Shown here piece after piece: positions 11,990-24,296 of a DNA stretch of 64,000 nt. Made by a program: the position numbers and the translations under genes. Under the pieces are notes generated by a model. That model saw nothing but the letters and a program-made list of their open reading frames with translations. It had not been told where the DNA came from and ran no database searches. Every line of letters begins with the position of its first letter. The first letter of the stretch is position 1. Source of the stretch: Stomorhina lunata (lineage: Eukaryota; Arthropoda; Insecta; Diptera; Rhiniidae); the NCBI GenBank assembly GCA_933228675.1, contig OW121743.1:108681468-108745467 (forward strand), in the 5' to 3' direction.

Positions 11990-14880
11990 CACTGAACGCT
12001 TAAATATAAAATGTTTCTATGAAAATTTTCTCTAAAATTGTAATTTAATTTCTTTTAATTTTGTACCGAATTTCTATATTAAAAATATGTAATATCGAAA
12101 AATTTTTTATAAATTTTTGTGTTAAAAGTTTTTCTTTTAAAATTAAAAAATTTTGTACTAAAAAATTTGTTATAAATTATTTTTCAAGAAAATAGTTATT
12201 TTTTATAAAAAATCTTTGCATAAACATTTTTTTATGCAAACATTTTTAATAAATTTTTTTATATCAAAATTTTTCTATAAAATGTTTTGCAGTGAAAATT
12301 TTTTTTTTAATTTTTAAAATAAAAATATTTTTTATCGAAAAATTTCTACGTCGTCTTCTATGAAAATTTTCTATAAAAAATATTTAAAACTCTAGGAATT
12401 TTCGTAAAATCTATAATTTTCTATAAAAAATTTGTGCATCGAAAATTTTCTATAAAAATGTTTATATCGAAAATTTTCTATAAAAAACTTTTAAATCGAA
12501 TAGTTTGTATAAAAATTTTGAATCAAAAATTTTGTATAAAAATTATTTTTTAATCAAAAATTTTGTATAAAACAATGTTTATATCAATAATTTTTTATAA
12601 AAATTTTTTAAAAAAAAATTTTTATATTGAAAATTTTCTATAAAAATTTTTTTATGGAAAATTTTAGATAAAACTTTTTATATCAAAAATTTTCTATAAA
12701 AATTTTTATATCGAAAATTTTCTATAAAAATGTTTATATCGAAAACTTTCTATAAAAAAAATTATATCGAAAATTTTATATGAAAAAATGTCTATAAAAT
12801 ATTTTATATCCAAAATATTCTATAAAACATATATCGAAAATTTTCTATTAAAATTTTTATATAGAAAATTTTCTAAAAAAATTTTTTTATTGAAAATTTT
12901 CTATAAAAATTTTTATATCGAAAATTTTCAATAAAAATTTTTATATTGAAAATTTTCTATAAACATTTTGATATCGAAAATTTTCTATAAAATTTTTTTT
13001 ATATAAAATTTTCCATTAAAATTTGTATATCGAAAGTTTTTTATAAAATTTTTTTATCCAAAATTTTTATATCGAAGATTTTCTATCAAAAATTTTATTA
13101 TCGTAAACTTTCTATAAAAAAATTTATATCAAAAATTTTATATGGTAAAATTTCTATAAAATATTTTATATCAAAAATTTTCTATAAAATATATATCAAA
13201 ATTTTTTTATAAAAAAATTTATTTCGAAAATTTTCTATAAAAATTTTTATATCTAAAATTTTCTATTAAAATTTTCATATCAAAATTTTCTACAAAAAAA
13301 ATTTTTATATCAAAAATTTTCTATATAAGTTTTTATATCGAAAATTTTCTAAAAAATTTTTATAAATTTTCTATAAAAATTTTTATATCAAAAATTTTCT
13401 ACAAAAAATTTTATATCGAACATTTTCTAAAAAAAATTTTATATCGAAAATTTTCTATCAAAAAATTTAATATCGAAAATTTTCTATAAACATTTTTATA
13501 TCAAAAATTTTCTATTAACATTTTCTAAAAAAATTTTTATATCAAAATTTTCTAAAAAAAAATTTTATATCAAACATTTTCTATAAAAATTTTTATATCG
13601 AAAAATTTCTATAAACATTTTGATATCGAAAATTTAACAAAAAAAATCTATAAAATTTTCCATTAAAATTTGTATATCGAAAATTTTTTATAAAAATTTT
13701 TTTATCCAAAATTTTTTTTTTTTCTATAAAAAAATTTATATCAAAAATTTTGTATGGTAAAATTATTTTATAAAAATTTTCTATAAAATATATATCGAAA
13801 TTTTTTTATAAAAAAAATTTATTTCGAAAAGTTTCTATAAACATTTTTATATCGAAAATTTTTTATTAACATTTTCATATCAAAATTTTCTACAAAAAAT
13901 TTTTATATCAAAAATTTTCTATAAAAATTTTTATATCGAAAATTTTCTAAAAAATTTTTATAAAATTTTCTATAAAAATTTTTATATCAAAAATTTTCTA
14001 CAAAAAATTTTATATCGAATATTTTTAAAAAAAAATTTTATATCGAAAATTTTTTATCAAAAAATTTAATATTGAAAATTTTCTATAAACATTTTTATAT
14101 CGAAAATTTTCTATAAAAATTTTTATATCGAAAATTTTCTATAAAAGAAATTCATATCGAAAATTTTCTGTTAAACACTTTATATCGAAAATTTTCTATA
14201 AAAAAAGTATATAATAATTTTCAATAACAATGTTTTATTAAAAATCGTTTATTTCTGAATTTTGTTTAAAACATTTTTATATCTAAAATTTTTCATAAAT
14301 TTTTCTATAAACATTTAAATATAAAAAAAATTTGTATGTAACATTTTATAGTATTTTTTTACATCGAAAATTTTCTATATAAATTTTTACATCGAAAATT
14401 TTCTATACAAACTTTTAACATCGAAAATTTTCTGTACAAATTTTTTACGTCGAAAATTTTCTATATAATTTGTATGTCAAAAATTTTCTATAAAAATATT
14501 TGTAACGAAAATTAACTATACAAAGTTTAAATAACGAAATTTTTATATCAAATTTTTATATCAAAAATGAATATACAAATTTTTTATATCAAAAATTTTT
14601 GCAATAAATTTTTGAAGATTTTCGGTAAAAAATTTTTTATATCAAAAATTCTCTAAAAAAATATTTATGTCGAAAAATTTCTATAAAAATTGTTTGTATT
14701 AAAAATTTTGTTAAAAACAAAATTTTCTATTAAGAAATTTGATATTGATAATTTTCTATAAAAATTTTTATTTCAAAAATTTTCTATACAATTTTTTATG
14801 AATGGAAAAATTTTAGTAAGGAAATTTCCGTTAAAAAATTTTGTATTAAAATCTTTCTATAAAAATTATTTGTCAAAAAA
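11990..14880. repeat. Tandem array, about 28-bp TATATCGAAAATTTTCTATA monomer (array 4)
   Basis: About 100 diverged units of TTTTTATATCGAAAATTTTC plus TATAAAAA. A block with ATTTGTATATCGAAA, TTTTTTATCCAAAATTTT, then ATGGTAAAATTTCTATAAA and CTATAAAATATATATC recurs from 13021 and 13668, about 647 bp apart, with a more distant relative near 12770-12840. The edges decay into unrelated AT-rich DNA without an L or R module. Confidence 0.95.
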
Positions 14881-17169
14881 TAAAACAAATTTTAAAGGAT
14901 TCAGATTTATCGATCCTTGTAGCTAGTTATTTTAAACCAATTTCGGTTTTCATGGAATTCTTAAGGTTTTTCTTTAAGTATTTTTCAAGATGTGATGTAA
15001 CTTTCTTTAGATTCTTAATTTTTTGAAATTTAGATGCTTATCATCCATCGCAATTTCAAACTAAAGGCTTTAACAATTTACCGAGAAATTAATAATTGAA
15101 TACTTTGAGACCAAATTCTGGCACAACATTAACGATGCAACCATAAGGGAAAAAATCGATATAAAGCAATTTAAGAACATTGAAAATAAATCTACATACT
15201 TGGTTTTTATTATCAAACCAGAAATTTGTATGTATAATGATCTAATTTTTCAATTTTCGAATACTTCAACTGCATTCTTAACAAATTGTCATGAAAACGA
15301 CATTTGCTTAAAGAAGTTCATCACCTATTAGGGAGGACAGTTAACACCCATAATATTTGTAGGGTGTTATTAACAAATACAAAAAAAAAAAAAAAAACAA
15401 ATATATGAAAAAAATTCGATAAAATTCATGCAACTTATTTTTTGTTTATTTTTGAAGTTTCTGGTAAGAGAGAGAAAAAAAAAACAACAATCGGAAAACA
15501 AAACAGGATGATGGTGTGAATGAAACCATTGTTTCGGTTGGTTATGGTCTAGCAATTTTCGTGTATTATTCTTAGTAGATTTTTTGACAAAACTTCTTTA
15601 GAACCTAAACATTCTCTAACTGCCTTCTTATGACAACAAAAGTGCATTGTTTGTCTTAGAAGAGGAAAACTTAAAAAAATACCAGAAACGAAGTTTTATT
15701 TTCTTAAAAAAAATACTTTATAGCCACAACCAAGAAAACACATAGAACCTAATTGAACTAAACTGAAACCAAAATAATAAGAATAAGAAAATTTACTTCA
15801 TTCTTATCATCATCATTCATTATAATTATGATTATTGTTGGTAATATGAGAATTTTGTTGTACTTGAGAAATTATTTAACAACAGTTAATTATGCATAAA
15901 ATTTTAAATAAACCAAAAAAAAAAACAAGAACAATAATGGAAACCCTGAAAAAAATTTGTAAGTGGAAATGACAAACTCTTAAGACATAAATTTTAAAAT
16001 CTAAAAGAATAGTCCTCATATTACATTGTAAGTTTCAGTTTTCACTTGTGTAATTCTATGTCATTCTCTACTATTCTGCTTTGGTTCTTTTCGTTTATTT
16101 TGTGATTTTCTGGAAAACCCTAATTTAATTCTCAAAGGTGTTATTTCATTCAATTACATTTTCGTTGTACTAAAATAGGCGACACAAAATCATATTTAAG
16201 TTTCTTATTCCAATTTTTTTAGTTGTTTTTCTTTCCCCTTGGGGTCTCGGGTTGTAGTGCGTTGTGAATTTTTAACAACGTCGAGTAGAGACTGTTGTAA
16301 CAATTAATTTTATTTAATTACTTTTACTTGTTATACATTTTAGTGTTTTTACAACATATTTAGGAGAAATGAAGAACATAAAAAGGCTCATTAAAAATTA
16401 AATGTAATGATGGCATGAAAAAGTAAACACATACATATATAAAAAACTACAATATAGAGAAAACTAGAGCCATAAAAAACTATTCGAAACATTTCAAATG
16501 GTATTCCTGCGATTTAAGGTTCTAAAACTGTTAAGAAATAAGGAATAAGAAAGTTTAATAGAATGTTTTTTTATTCCAAATTGTATATAATTTAGTTTTT
16601 ATATATAAGCCAAAGGATTTTTTTTTCAATAATATTTTTCTTGTACCCCAATTAATTCCCATCATTTAATTTACCCAAATTTTCATATTTGCATATTTGT
16701 CGTTGCGGACGTTACTTGTACAAGTCAAGTTGCATTCCGTAAAAAGTTCTGCAATTATACTTCTTAGGGAGTACTATTAAATGATATGTGTATAGTTTAT
16801 TATGGAGAAAAAAGTTTCGTTTTGTAAATTCTGTTGCGGACGTTTCACAAATTACGTCTGTATGGCTTTTTTCAATCACAGAAATACAGTTGTTGTTTTA
16901 AACGACATCTTTTCGTATAAACTTCTGAAAATATTCTTTCTTGTTATTTTACGTTTTGTGCATATATCTAATGAGGTATTTCAAAATTTTGTAAAATAGT
17001 ATTGAAAAATAATCGACTTAAAAAAATAATCAGATTCCAATAATTTATAGCCAAAATTACATGTTACTGTTCCCTATGTAAGTTTCTAAAATTTGGAATT
17101 TTTGAATATCTTATTAAATTTTATTGAAAAATATATTAATGCAAAAATACATTACTGGAAGTTGCACTT
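14881..17169. other. Unique DNA, no gene found
   Basis: The AT-rich spacer contains short frames (15370-15555, 16802-16999) with no recognisable domain. GTTGCGGACGTT occurs twice (near 16703 and 16833) and its complement recurs near 49590; see findings. Nothing else recognised. Confidence 0.4.
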
Positions 17170-17605
17170 AAATCGCTCTAACAGAAGGTTTTGTATCAAA
17201 ACTTTTCCATAAAAAAAATTTTACATCAAAAATTTGTATATTAAACATTTTACATCAAAAATTTGTATGTTAAACATTTTCTATAAAAAAATTTTATACC
17301 GAACATTTTCTATGTAAAAATGTTATGTAGAAAATTTTCTATAAAAAAAATTTTCTATCGAAAATTTTCTATTAAAAACTTTTGCATGAAAAATTTTTGT
17401 ATAGAAAGTTTTATAGAAAAATTTTCATTCAATCAAAAATTTTCTATAAGCAAATTTTGTTAAAAAAAAATTATTCAAACAATTTTATGTAGAATTTTTA
17501 TATTAAAAATGTTCTATAAAAATTTGTATATCTAAAAATTTTCTATAAAAAGATTTTATATCAAACAATTTCTATAAAAAAACTTTATATCAAAAAAAAA
17601 AAAAA
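17170..17605. repeat. Left part of interrupted array (array 4b)
   Basis: Diverged 28-30 bp units of the TATATCGAAAATTTTCTATA type. They run into an A-rich run and the R-related palindromic element; the same monomer resumes in the same orientation at 17946. Confidence 0.9.
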
Positions 17606-17945
17606 AACAAAATAGTCGAGATGTAAATATTATTCCAAAAGAAGAGTATTCGCATTTGATCTCAAATCTGTTACATTTATTTATTAATGTAACAGACCAA
17701 TTAATTGATAAAAAGCCAAAAAATGTTTGCGGAGAAACCAAATTTAGTTATAATGCGAGGTTTTCGATCTGTCTAAATTGGGGATAATCCTCCTGAAGAG
17801 ATGGCTTAACCAACCATCGAAACGTTTCGAGGAATTTGGTTTCTCCGCAAACATTTTTTTGGCTTTTTATCAATAAATTGGTCTGTTACATTAATAAATA
17901 AAGGTAACAGATTTGGGATCAAATGCGAATACTCTTCTTTTTGAA
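17606..17945. mobile_element. R-related foldback element inside an array
   Basis: A 340-bp insertion with long inverted arms: 17636-17744 pairs with 17833-17943, with about 90 bp between them. Each arm holds AAGAGTATTCGCATTTGATC, a TGTTACATT..AATGTAACAG segment, CAATTAATTGATAAAAAGCC and AAAAAATGTTTGCGGAGAAA. The centre contains the complement of the module R core (CCAACCATCGAAAC, GGGGATAATCCTCCTGAAGA). A second, asymmetric copy lies at 53855-54142. There is no transposase; it looks like a non-autonomous MITE or foldback element. Confidence 0.85.
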
Positions 17946-19430
17946 AAAAATTTTATATCGAAAATTTTCTATGAAAAATTTTTATATCGAATATTTTTAA
18001 CAAAAAAATTTTATTTTGAAAATTTTCTATAAAAATTTTTTATATCGAAAATGTTCTATAAAATTTTTTTTATCGAAAATTTTCTATAAAAATTTTATAT
18101 CAAAAATTTTCTATTAAAAAAATTTATATAGAAAAGTTTCTATAAAAAAAATTTATATAGAAAATTTCTTTGAAAAAAACTTTTTATTGAAAATTTTCTA
18201 TAAAAAAAAATTTGATACTGAAAATTTTCTATCAAAAATTTGATATCAAAAATTTTCTTTAAAAAATTTTATATCGAAAATTTTCTACAAAATAATTTTA
18301 TAATAAAGTTTTCTATGAAAAAAATTTATATCGAATTTTCTATAAAAATTTTTATATCGAAAATTTTCCATAAAAAAATTTTTGTGTCGAAAATTTTCTA
18401 TAAAAAATTTTGTGTATCGAAAATTTTTTATAATTTTGTGTATCGAAAATTTTTTATAAAAATGTTTATATCAAAAATTTTAAACAAAAAACTTTTATAT
18501 CGTAATTTTCTATAAAAAAATTGTTATATCGAAAATTTTCTATTAATAATTTTTATATCAAAAATTTTCTATAAAATTTTTTATATACAATTTTTTTTTT
18601 TAATTTTTCTATCGAAAATTTTCTATAGAAAATAAAAATTTTTCTTTAAAAAATTTTCGATAAAAATTTTCTATAAAAATTTTTAATCGAAAATTTTCTA
18701 TTAAAAATTTTCTATAAAAAAATTTTCTATAAAAAAATTTTCTATAAAAAAATTTTCTATAAAAAATTATTATATTGAAAATTTTCTATAAAAAATTTTA
18801 TATTGAAAATTTTCTATCAAAAATTTTCTTTAAAAAATTTTGTATAGAAAATTTTCTTTAAAAAATTGTATATGATAATTTTTCTATATAAAAAAATTTT
18901 AAATGGAAATTTTTTTATAAAAAAATTTTATATCGAAAATTTTCTAAAAACAAGTTTGTATCGAAAATTTTATATAACAACTTTTATATCCAAAATTTTC
19001 TAAAAAATTTTTTATTGAACATTTTCTATAAAAATTTTTATATCAACAATTTTCTATAAAAAATTTTGTATCCAAAATTTTTTTTTAATTTTTATATTGA
19101 AAATTTTCTATAAAAAATTTTTGTATGGAAATTTTTCTATAAAAACATTTTATATCGAAAATTTTCTATAAATAAGTACTATATCGAAAATTTTCCATAA
19201 AAACTTTTTAAATTTTTTCGAGAATTTTCTGCTAACTATTTTGTATCAAAAATTTTCTTTAAACAAAATATGTAAGTTTATGTATGTCGATAATTTGCTC
19301 TTAAAATTTTTAATAGAAAATTTTGTATACAATTTTTTATGTGTGGAAAAATTTCTATTTTGCAAATTCTCTATATAAAAGTTTTATATCAAAAAGTTTC
19401 TATCAAATAAGTTTATCAAAAAAGAAACGA
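17946..19430. repeat. Right part of interrupted array (array 4b)
   Basis: About 50 units of TTTTATATCGAAAATTTTC plus TATAAAAA, with a short homogeneous run of AATTTTCTATAAAAA near 18710-18760. The 91-residue frame at 18240-18515 is repeat-encoded (FYIENFLQNNF-like) and is not a gene. Confidence 0.93.
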
Positions 19431-20789
19431 ATACAATTTACTGAATAGGTTTTGTCCCAGTTATATTATCATATCTTCCACGACTTATTAAATTTTATTG
19501 AAAAATACATTAATGGATTAAGAACAAAATTACCCTTTAGTCACGCTAAAAGACGTTTTGGGTTTGATCAAAAAAAAAAAAAAAATCAAAAATATTTTAT
19601 TTTTTAGAAACTCATAAAAAAGTATTTTCATAAATGGACAAAAAAAGAAAAATTTGAAAAACAACCAATTTAAAGAAATTATGATTTCGACAGTTTTTTT
19701 TAATCATAATGTAACGCAAAATGATTTGAGCTAGTATTATCTAAAAATGGTTATACTATATATAGCCAGTAAGGAATCCAGTGGGGAAATGGTATCCACC
19801 TCAATCAATCTTTAAGACTATAAAATTAAGTCCCAGCTACCGAAGTCTGCAAAAGAAATTGTCTTTATAGCTTTCATAATCAAAAAACTTCCACATTTAA
19901 AGCACTATCTTCATAAAGCGGACTTTGTTAAAAAGAAAAACATGTGAAAGTCATATTGAAAAATGTTATCTATTAACCATAAATATTTAAATATTTACCT
20001 AAAATTAATGATCAAATACAGAAAACTAAAATTATAAAGCCAAATTCTTTCACTAACTCGAAAAGAAAATAAAAATAAATTAAAACTAAAAATTATGCAT
20101 GACGACCAATAAAACTAAAACCTAATGAGCATTTTTAAAATCGAATTTTAGGTTAATGCCTATCTTAGTTCCAGTAGTCATAAAAATGGGCGAAAATTAA
20201 CATTTTGTTTGTTGAAAACAATTTCCATAATTATAGCTTCTCTCGAATCGTAAATATATTTCAAATTAAATTTGAAACTTTGTCTTTCAAACACTTTAGT
20301 TTTATGTCATAAAACTTCAAATGTGACTATAAATTTGTTGTTTAAAAGAAAATGGTTTGTTTTTCCCCTTAATCACCTTAAATAGTAATTGATATCTTTA
20401 TTTCAAATCTTTATTATAGTACTTGAATAATTTAATTATACTCTTAGGATGATCCATATAAGCTTTTCATTTTGATGCACATCCAAATATGTATTCGGTT
20501 TGTTCTTTAACGCCACCCAAAATATTTTCTTTTATTTGTAATGAAACCTGCCGACAAAAACTACTCTACTCCGTGTTTTATCTTTAACACTTAACAATCC
20601 AACATTTAATGTTTTAATGAGTTTTAAAAGTTTTAGAATTAATTTATCTTTCAGTTGTTGATAGATAGAGACAAATTTAAAACAAAAAATCACTTGAATT
20701 TATTAAATTTAGGAATCGATCAAAATAGAGCTTAAATGAGTTTTTATAATTGTAAGACTGTCTTGAGACATTTGTTCTTATTCATTTTG
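19431..20789. other. Unique AT-rich DNA, no gene found
   Basis: No open frame, RNA gene or repeat family recognised between the two arrays. Confidence 0.45.
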
Positions 20790-22190
20790 TATTAAAAATT
20801 TGTATGAAATTTTTTTATACAGAAAAATTGATATAAAATTTTTTATGTACCAAAAATTTTGATGAAATTTTCTATATAGAAAAATTATAATGAATTTATT
20901 TATATAGAAACATTTTAATGAAATTTTTTATATAGACAAATTTCGATGAAATTTTTTATATAGACAAATTTTCTACATGAAAAATTTCATCAAAATTTCC
21001 TTCATAAAAAATTTCATCCAAATTTTTCTATATGAAAAATTTTATCAAAATGTTGATGAAATTTTTTATATAGAAAAATTTTGATGAAATTTTTTATATA
21101 GACAAATTTTGCTCAAATGCTTTATATAGAAACATTTTGATGACATTTTTTATATAGAAAAATCTTCATTAAATTTTTCATATAGAGAAATTTTACTGAA
21201 ATTTTTTGTTTAGAAAAATTTCATCAATATTTTTCATATAGAGAAATTTCATCAAAATTTTTCATATAGAAAAATTTCATCAAAATTTTTATGTAGAAAA
21301 ATTTCATCAAAATTTTTCTATACAAAAAATTTCAGCACAATTTTTCTATATGAAAAATTTAATGAACATATTTCTATTTAAAAAATTTCATTAAAATGTT
21401 TCTATATAAAACATTTGATCAAAATTTGTCTATATAAAAAATTTCTTCAAAATTTGTCTATATAAAAAATTTCATCAAAATTTTTCTATGTAAATAAATT
21501 CATCAACATTTTTCTATATAAAAAATTTCATCAAAATGTTGATAAAATTTTTATGTAGAAAAATTTGGATGAAAGTTTTCGTACAAAAAAATTTTAATGA
21601 AATTTTTTATGTAGAAAATTTTGATGAAATATTTTACATAGGAAAATTTTGATAAAATTTTTCATATAGAAAAATTTTAATGAAATTTTTCATGTAGGAA
21701 ATTTTGATGAAATTTTTCATATAGAAAAATGTTAATGAACTTTATTATATAGAAACATTTTGATGAAATTGTTCTTATAGGAAAATTTTAAAGAAATTTT
21801 TCATATAGAAAAATTTTGATCAAATTTTAGAAACATTTTGATGAAATTGTTCTTATAGGAAAATTTTAAAGAAATTTTTCATATAGAAAAATGTTGATCA
21901 AATATTCATATAAAAAAAATTTGATGAAATTTTCATATAGAAACATTTGATGAAATTTTTTATATAAAAAAATTTTGATGAAATTTTTCATATAAAAAAA
22001 TTTTGGTGAAATATTTGATATAGAAAAATTTTGATTAAATTTTTCATATAAAAGAATTTTGACAAAATTTTTCATACAGAAAAATTTAGACAAAATTTTC
22101 ATACAAAATTTTTTATACAAAATTTTTAATGAAGTTGTTCATATAGAAAAATTTTGATTGAAATTTTGATGAAATTTTTTATATAGAAAA
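20790..22190. repeat. Tandem array, 30-bp TATAGAAAAATTTTGATGAAA monomer (array 5, left)
   Basis: Diverged units with TATATAGAAAAATTTTGATG plus AAATTTTTCA. A central block (about 20965-21540) carries the complementary strand form (CATATGAAAAATTTCATCA), so part of this array is inverted relative to the rest. Interrupted at about 22191 by the retrotransposon and resumes at 24298. Confidence 0.92.
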
Positions 22191-23964
22191 CTTTTCCAAA
22201 AAATCTGATTCGGTATTCCCTTAATATTGGACATCTTCCTAAAAAGTGTTGAAAAGTTTCATTCTCTGATAAATTACATAAAGTGCAGGTATTATTTTCT
22301 GTTGAATTAAAAAAACTGTTGCTGTTTAAGTGTATAATTCCGCATCTCGCTTTAAATATCCACATAATCTTATCTCTACCATACTCTTTTTTGAAGTAGC
22401 ATTGGCCAAGGTTGTGATCTAAAAGTTTGTAGATTCTGGATGTACTGGCCATTGATCTCATCCACATTTTACGTCGATTCTCAATTTTCATTTCATTAAT
22501 TAGCTTAGTAGAATTCGATGACCAGTTTTCTCTGTTTAGGTTAGAGCAGTTCCATGTTAATCCATAATTTCTTCCTAAATTGTTCAGACAATCGGCCCAA
22601 TATATATTCTTTTCCAAAATTTTTAAAGATAATTTATGAGGCAGCCTACTGTTACAATATGTAAACAATGTTTTGAGTACATACCTTAAGTGTAAATCTA
22701 GTGTGTATATATAATTATTATCTAAATTTGTTTCTAGAAAAACGCAGTAAGTAGGTGTGGAGGCCGGTAACTTAAAAATTTTCTTAATGAAATACAACAT
22801 CAATTTGTCTACCTCATCAAAATAAGAACATCCCCATACTTGTGCTGCATAACTTTGCACTGCCCTGCAAACTGATTGAAATAAACGCCATTTTGCATCA
22901 AGACTAATATTATTTTTGCAGAAATAGGACTTCCACGTGGACATAATACAGTTTTTTGCAGAATTATTTCTGACATTTAGGTGTTTAGTAAAGCTCAGCT
23001 TTGGCGTTAGAATGACTCCCAGATAACAATATTCCGACACAATTTCTATATTATTACCGCAAAAGGACCATTTTTCTTTTCTGGATAAGGTTCCACCTCT
23101 CCTAAATACCATTATGGAAGACTTTGTTAAGTTTACCTCCATATTCCAGGTTTTGCAGTAATTTTCTAGATTGTTTGTCATTCTTTGGAGTGTGTCGACG
23201 TCGTCAGATAATATCACTATATCATCTGCGTAGAGCAATATTCTAATGTTCATATCATCTACATATAATCCACCTTCTAGGCAATCGTGCAAATCGTTTA
23301 AGTATAATGCAAACAAAAGAGGCGACATAAGGCAACCCTGCTTAACTCCAGATATAGTAGAAAAGTCGTCGGATAACTCTTCCCCTGTCCAAATCACTGA
23401 CTTGGTGTTCAAATAAATATTTTCGATAAAATTTACTAGCTTATAGGAGACACCCATATTTTGTAACTTGTAAATTAGCAATTTTCTAGGCACTTTATCA
23501 AACGCTGCCTTAAAATCAACGAAGAAAGCGTAAACCTTTTTATTTTCTTGAAATTTAAGTTTTATAATTGAGACTAGATTATATACGTTGTCTGCAGTTG
23601 AATAATTTTTTCTAAACCCTGCCTGGTATTCTGTGAGGATGTTATTATTCTCAACCCATATAGAAAGACGTTCAGTTAGAACGCCCATCATAATTTTTGC
23701 TGCGGAATTCATGAAAGAGATCCCCCTGTAATTCTCGGGTAAATTTCTATCCCCTTTTTTAAAAATTGGAAATATTATGCTCTTTTCGAAAGTCTTTTCA
23801 ATTTCACCTGTATCATAAATATTATTGTATACATTAGCTAGAGATTCTAAAAACTCCTCACTTGCGTTCATATAAAATTCATATGGTATTCCATCCAATC
23901 CTGGAGTTTTATTTCCTTTAACTTTTTTTAGCATTGCCAAAACTTCTTCTACCGTTATAGTTAT
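22191..23964 (-). CDS. Non-LTR retrotransposon reverse transcriptase (inverted, 5'-truncated segment)
   Basis: Encodes the reverse transcriptase and C-terminal region of a LINE-type ORF2 in one uninterrupted frame of about 590 residues. Numbering the codon at 23940-23938 as residue 1, visible landmarks are: NKTPGLDGIPYEFY (10-23); PENYRGISF (68-76); motif A FFVDFKAAFDKVP (139-151) with its Asp; GVKQGCLMSPLLF (198-210); catalytic YADD (237-240); and a C-terminal knuckle C552-x2-C555-x9-H565-x4-C570 ending HFLGRCPILREYR. The apurinic-type endonuclease domain and everything 5' of the RT are missing. There is no true initiation codon: the frame is open to about 23964, where the element breaks. 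Its low end runs into flanking array sequence at about 22190, so the last 20 or so residues of the open frame are array-encoded. The missing C-terminus lies on the other strand just beyond. The clade is uncertain (jockey/I-like group is possible). Confidence 0.93.
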
Positions 23965-24099
23965 GGAAAAGTATCTTTAAACGAATCAGAAATGATTAAT
24001 ATATTAAATGGAGTTGAAGATCAAAACTGGGATAATTTAGTAAATTATATTATAAATGCCTTAACATATAGAAAAAGAATATTAAACGAATTTTGTTAA
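23965..24099 (+). CDS. C-terminal end of the same LINE ORF2 (forward segment)
   Basis: This plus-strand frame starts GGA AAA GTA at the inversion breakpoint and ends with TAA at 24097-24099. It encodes a 44-residue tail including VSLNESEMINILNG and INALTYRKRILNEFC. It continues, in phase, the protein that stops at FFGK at the far end of the inverted segment. A hydrophobic and basic tail of this kind, with a YRKR-type segment, is usual after the CCHC knuckle in insect LINEs. It has no start of its own and cannot be expressed as a separate gene. Confidence 0.85.
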   Translation, partial: GKVSLNESEMINILNGVEDQNWDNLVNYIINALTYRKRILNEFC

Positions 24100-24296
24100 A
24101 AACTCAAAACTTAATTTTACACATATTTATATCAAAATTGTTGAAAATTATACCTTTCACTATTATCAAACCAAACCTCCGACTGACGACAAATTGTCAA
24201 CGTCGTATGTTCTAAGTTTTATAAAATTATTGTTAATTTATTTTTTAAGTTAAAATTTTGAAAATAAAGAACATTTCTAAATCTAAAAAAAAAAAA
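24100..24296 (+). other. LINE 3' UTR with polyadenylation signal and tail
   Basis: A short 3' UTR of under 200 bp follows the ORF2 stop. It contains AATAAA (24263-24268) and ends in 12 A residues. The plus-strand tail fixes the orientation of the insertion and shows that the RT segment, not the tail, is the inverted part. Confidence 0.85.

Larger units (their letters stand above)
22191..24296 (+). mobile_element. 5'-inverted (twin-primed) LINE insertion with poly(A)
   Basis: The plus strand holds an inverted RT segment (22191-23964), followed by the 3' end of the same element in forward orientation (23965-24296). The latter has AATAAA at 24263-24268 and 12 A residues at 24285-24296. Both segments carry GGAAAAG at the breakpoint: the inverted segment ends with it (as CTTTTCC at 22191) and the forward one starts with it at 23965. 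The codon phase agrees across the break. TATAGAAAACTTTT occurs at 22182-22195 and 24300-24313 and could be the target-site duplication, but the insertion lies in an array containing similar words, so this is not certain. The absence of stops in the RT frame suggests a fairly young insertion. Confidence 0.88.

Noticed and set aside
18240..18515. 91-residue frame in array 4b
   Set aside because: Repeat-encoded, same reason as the other array frames.
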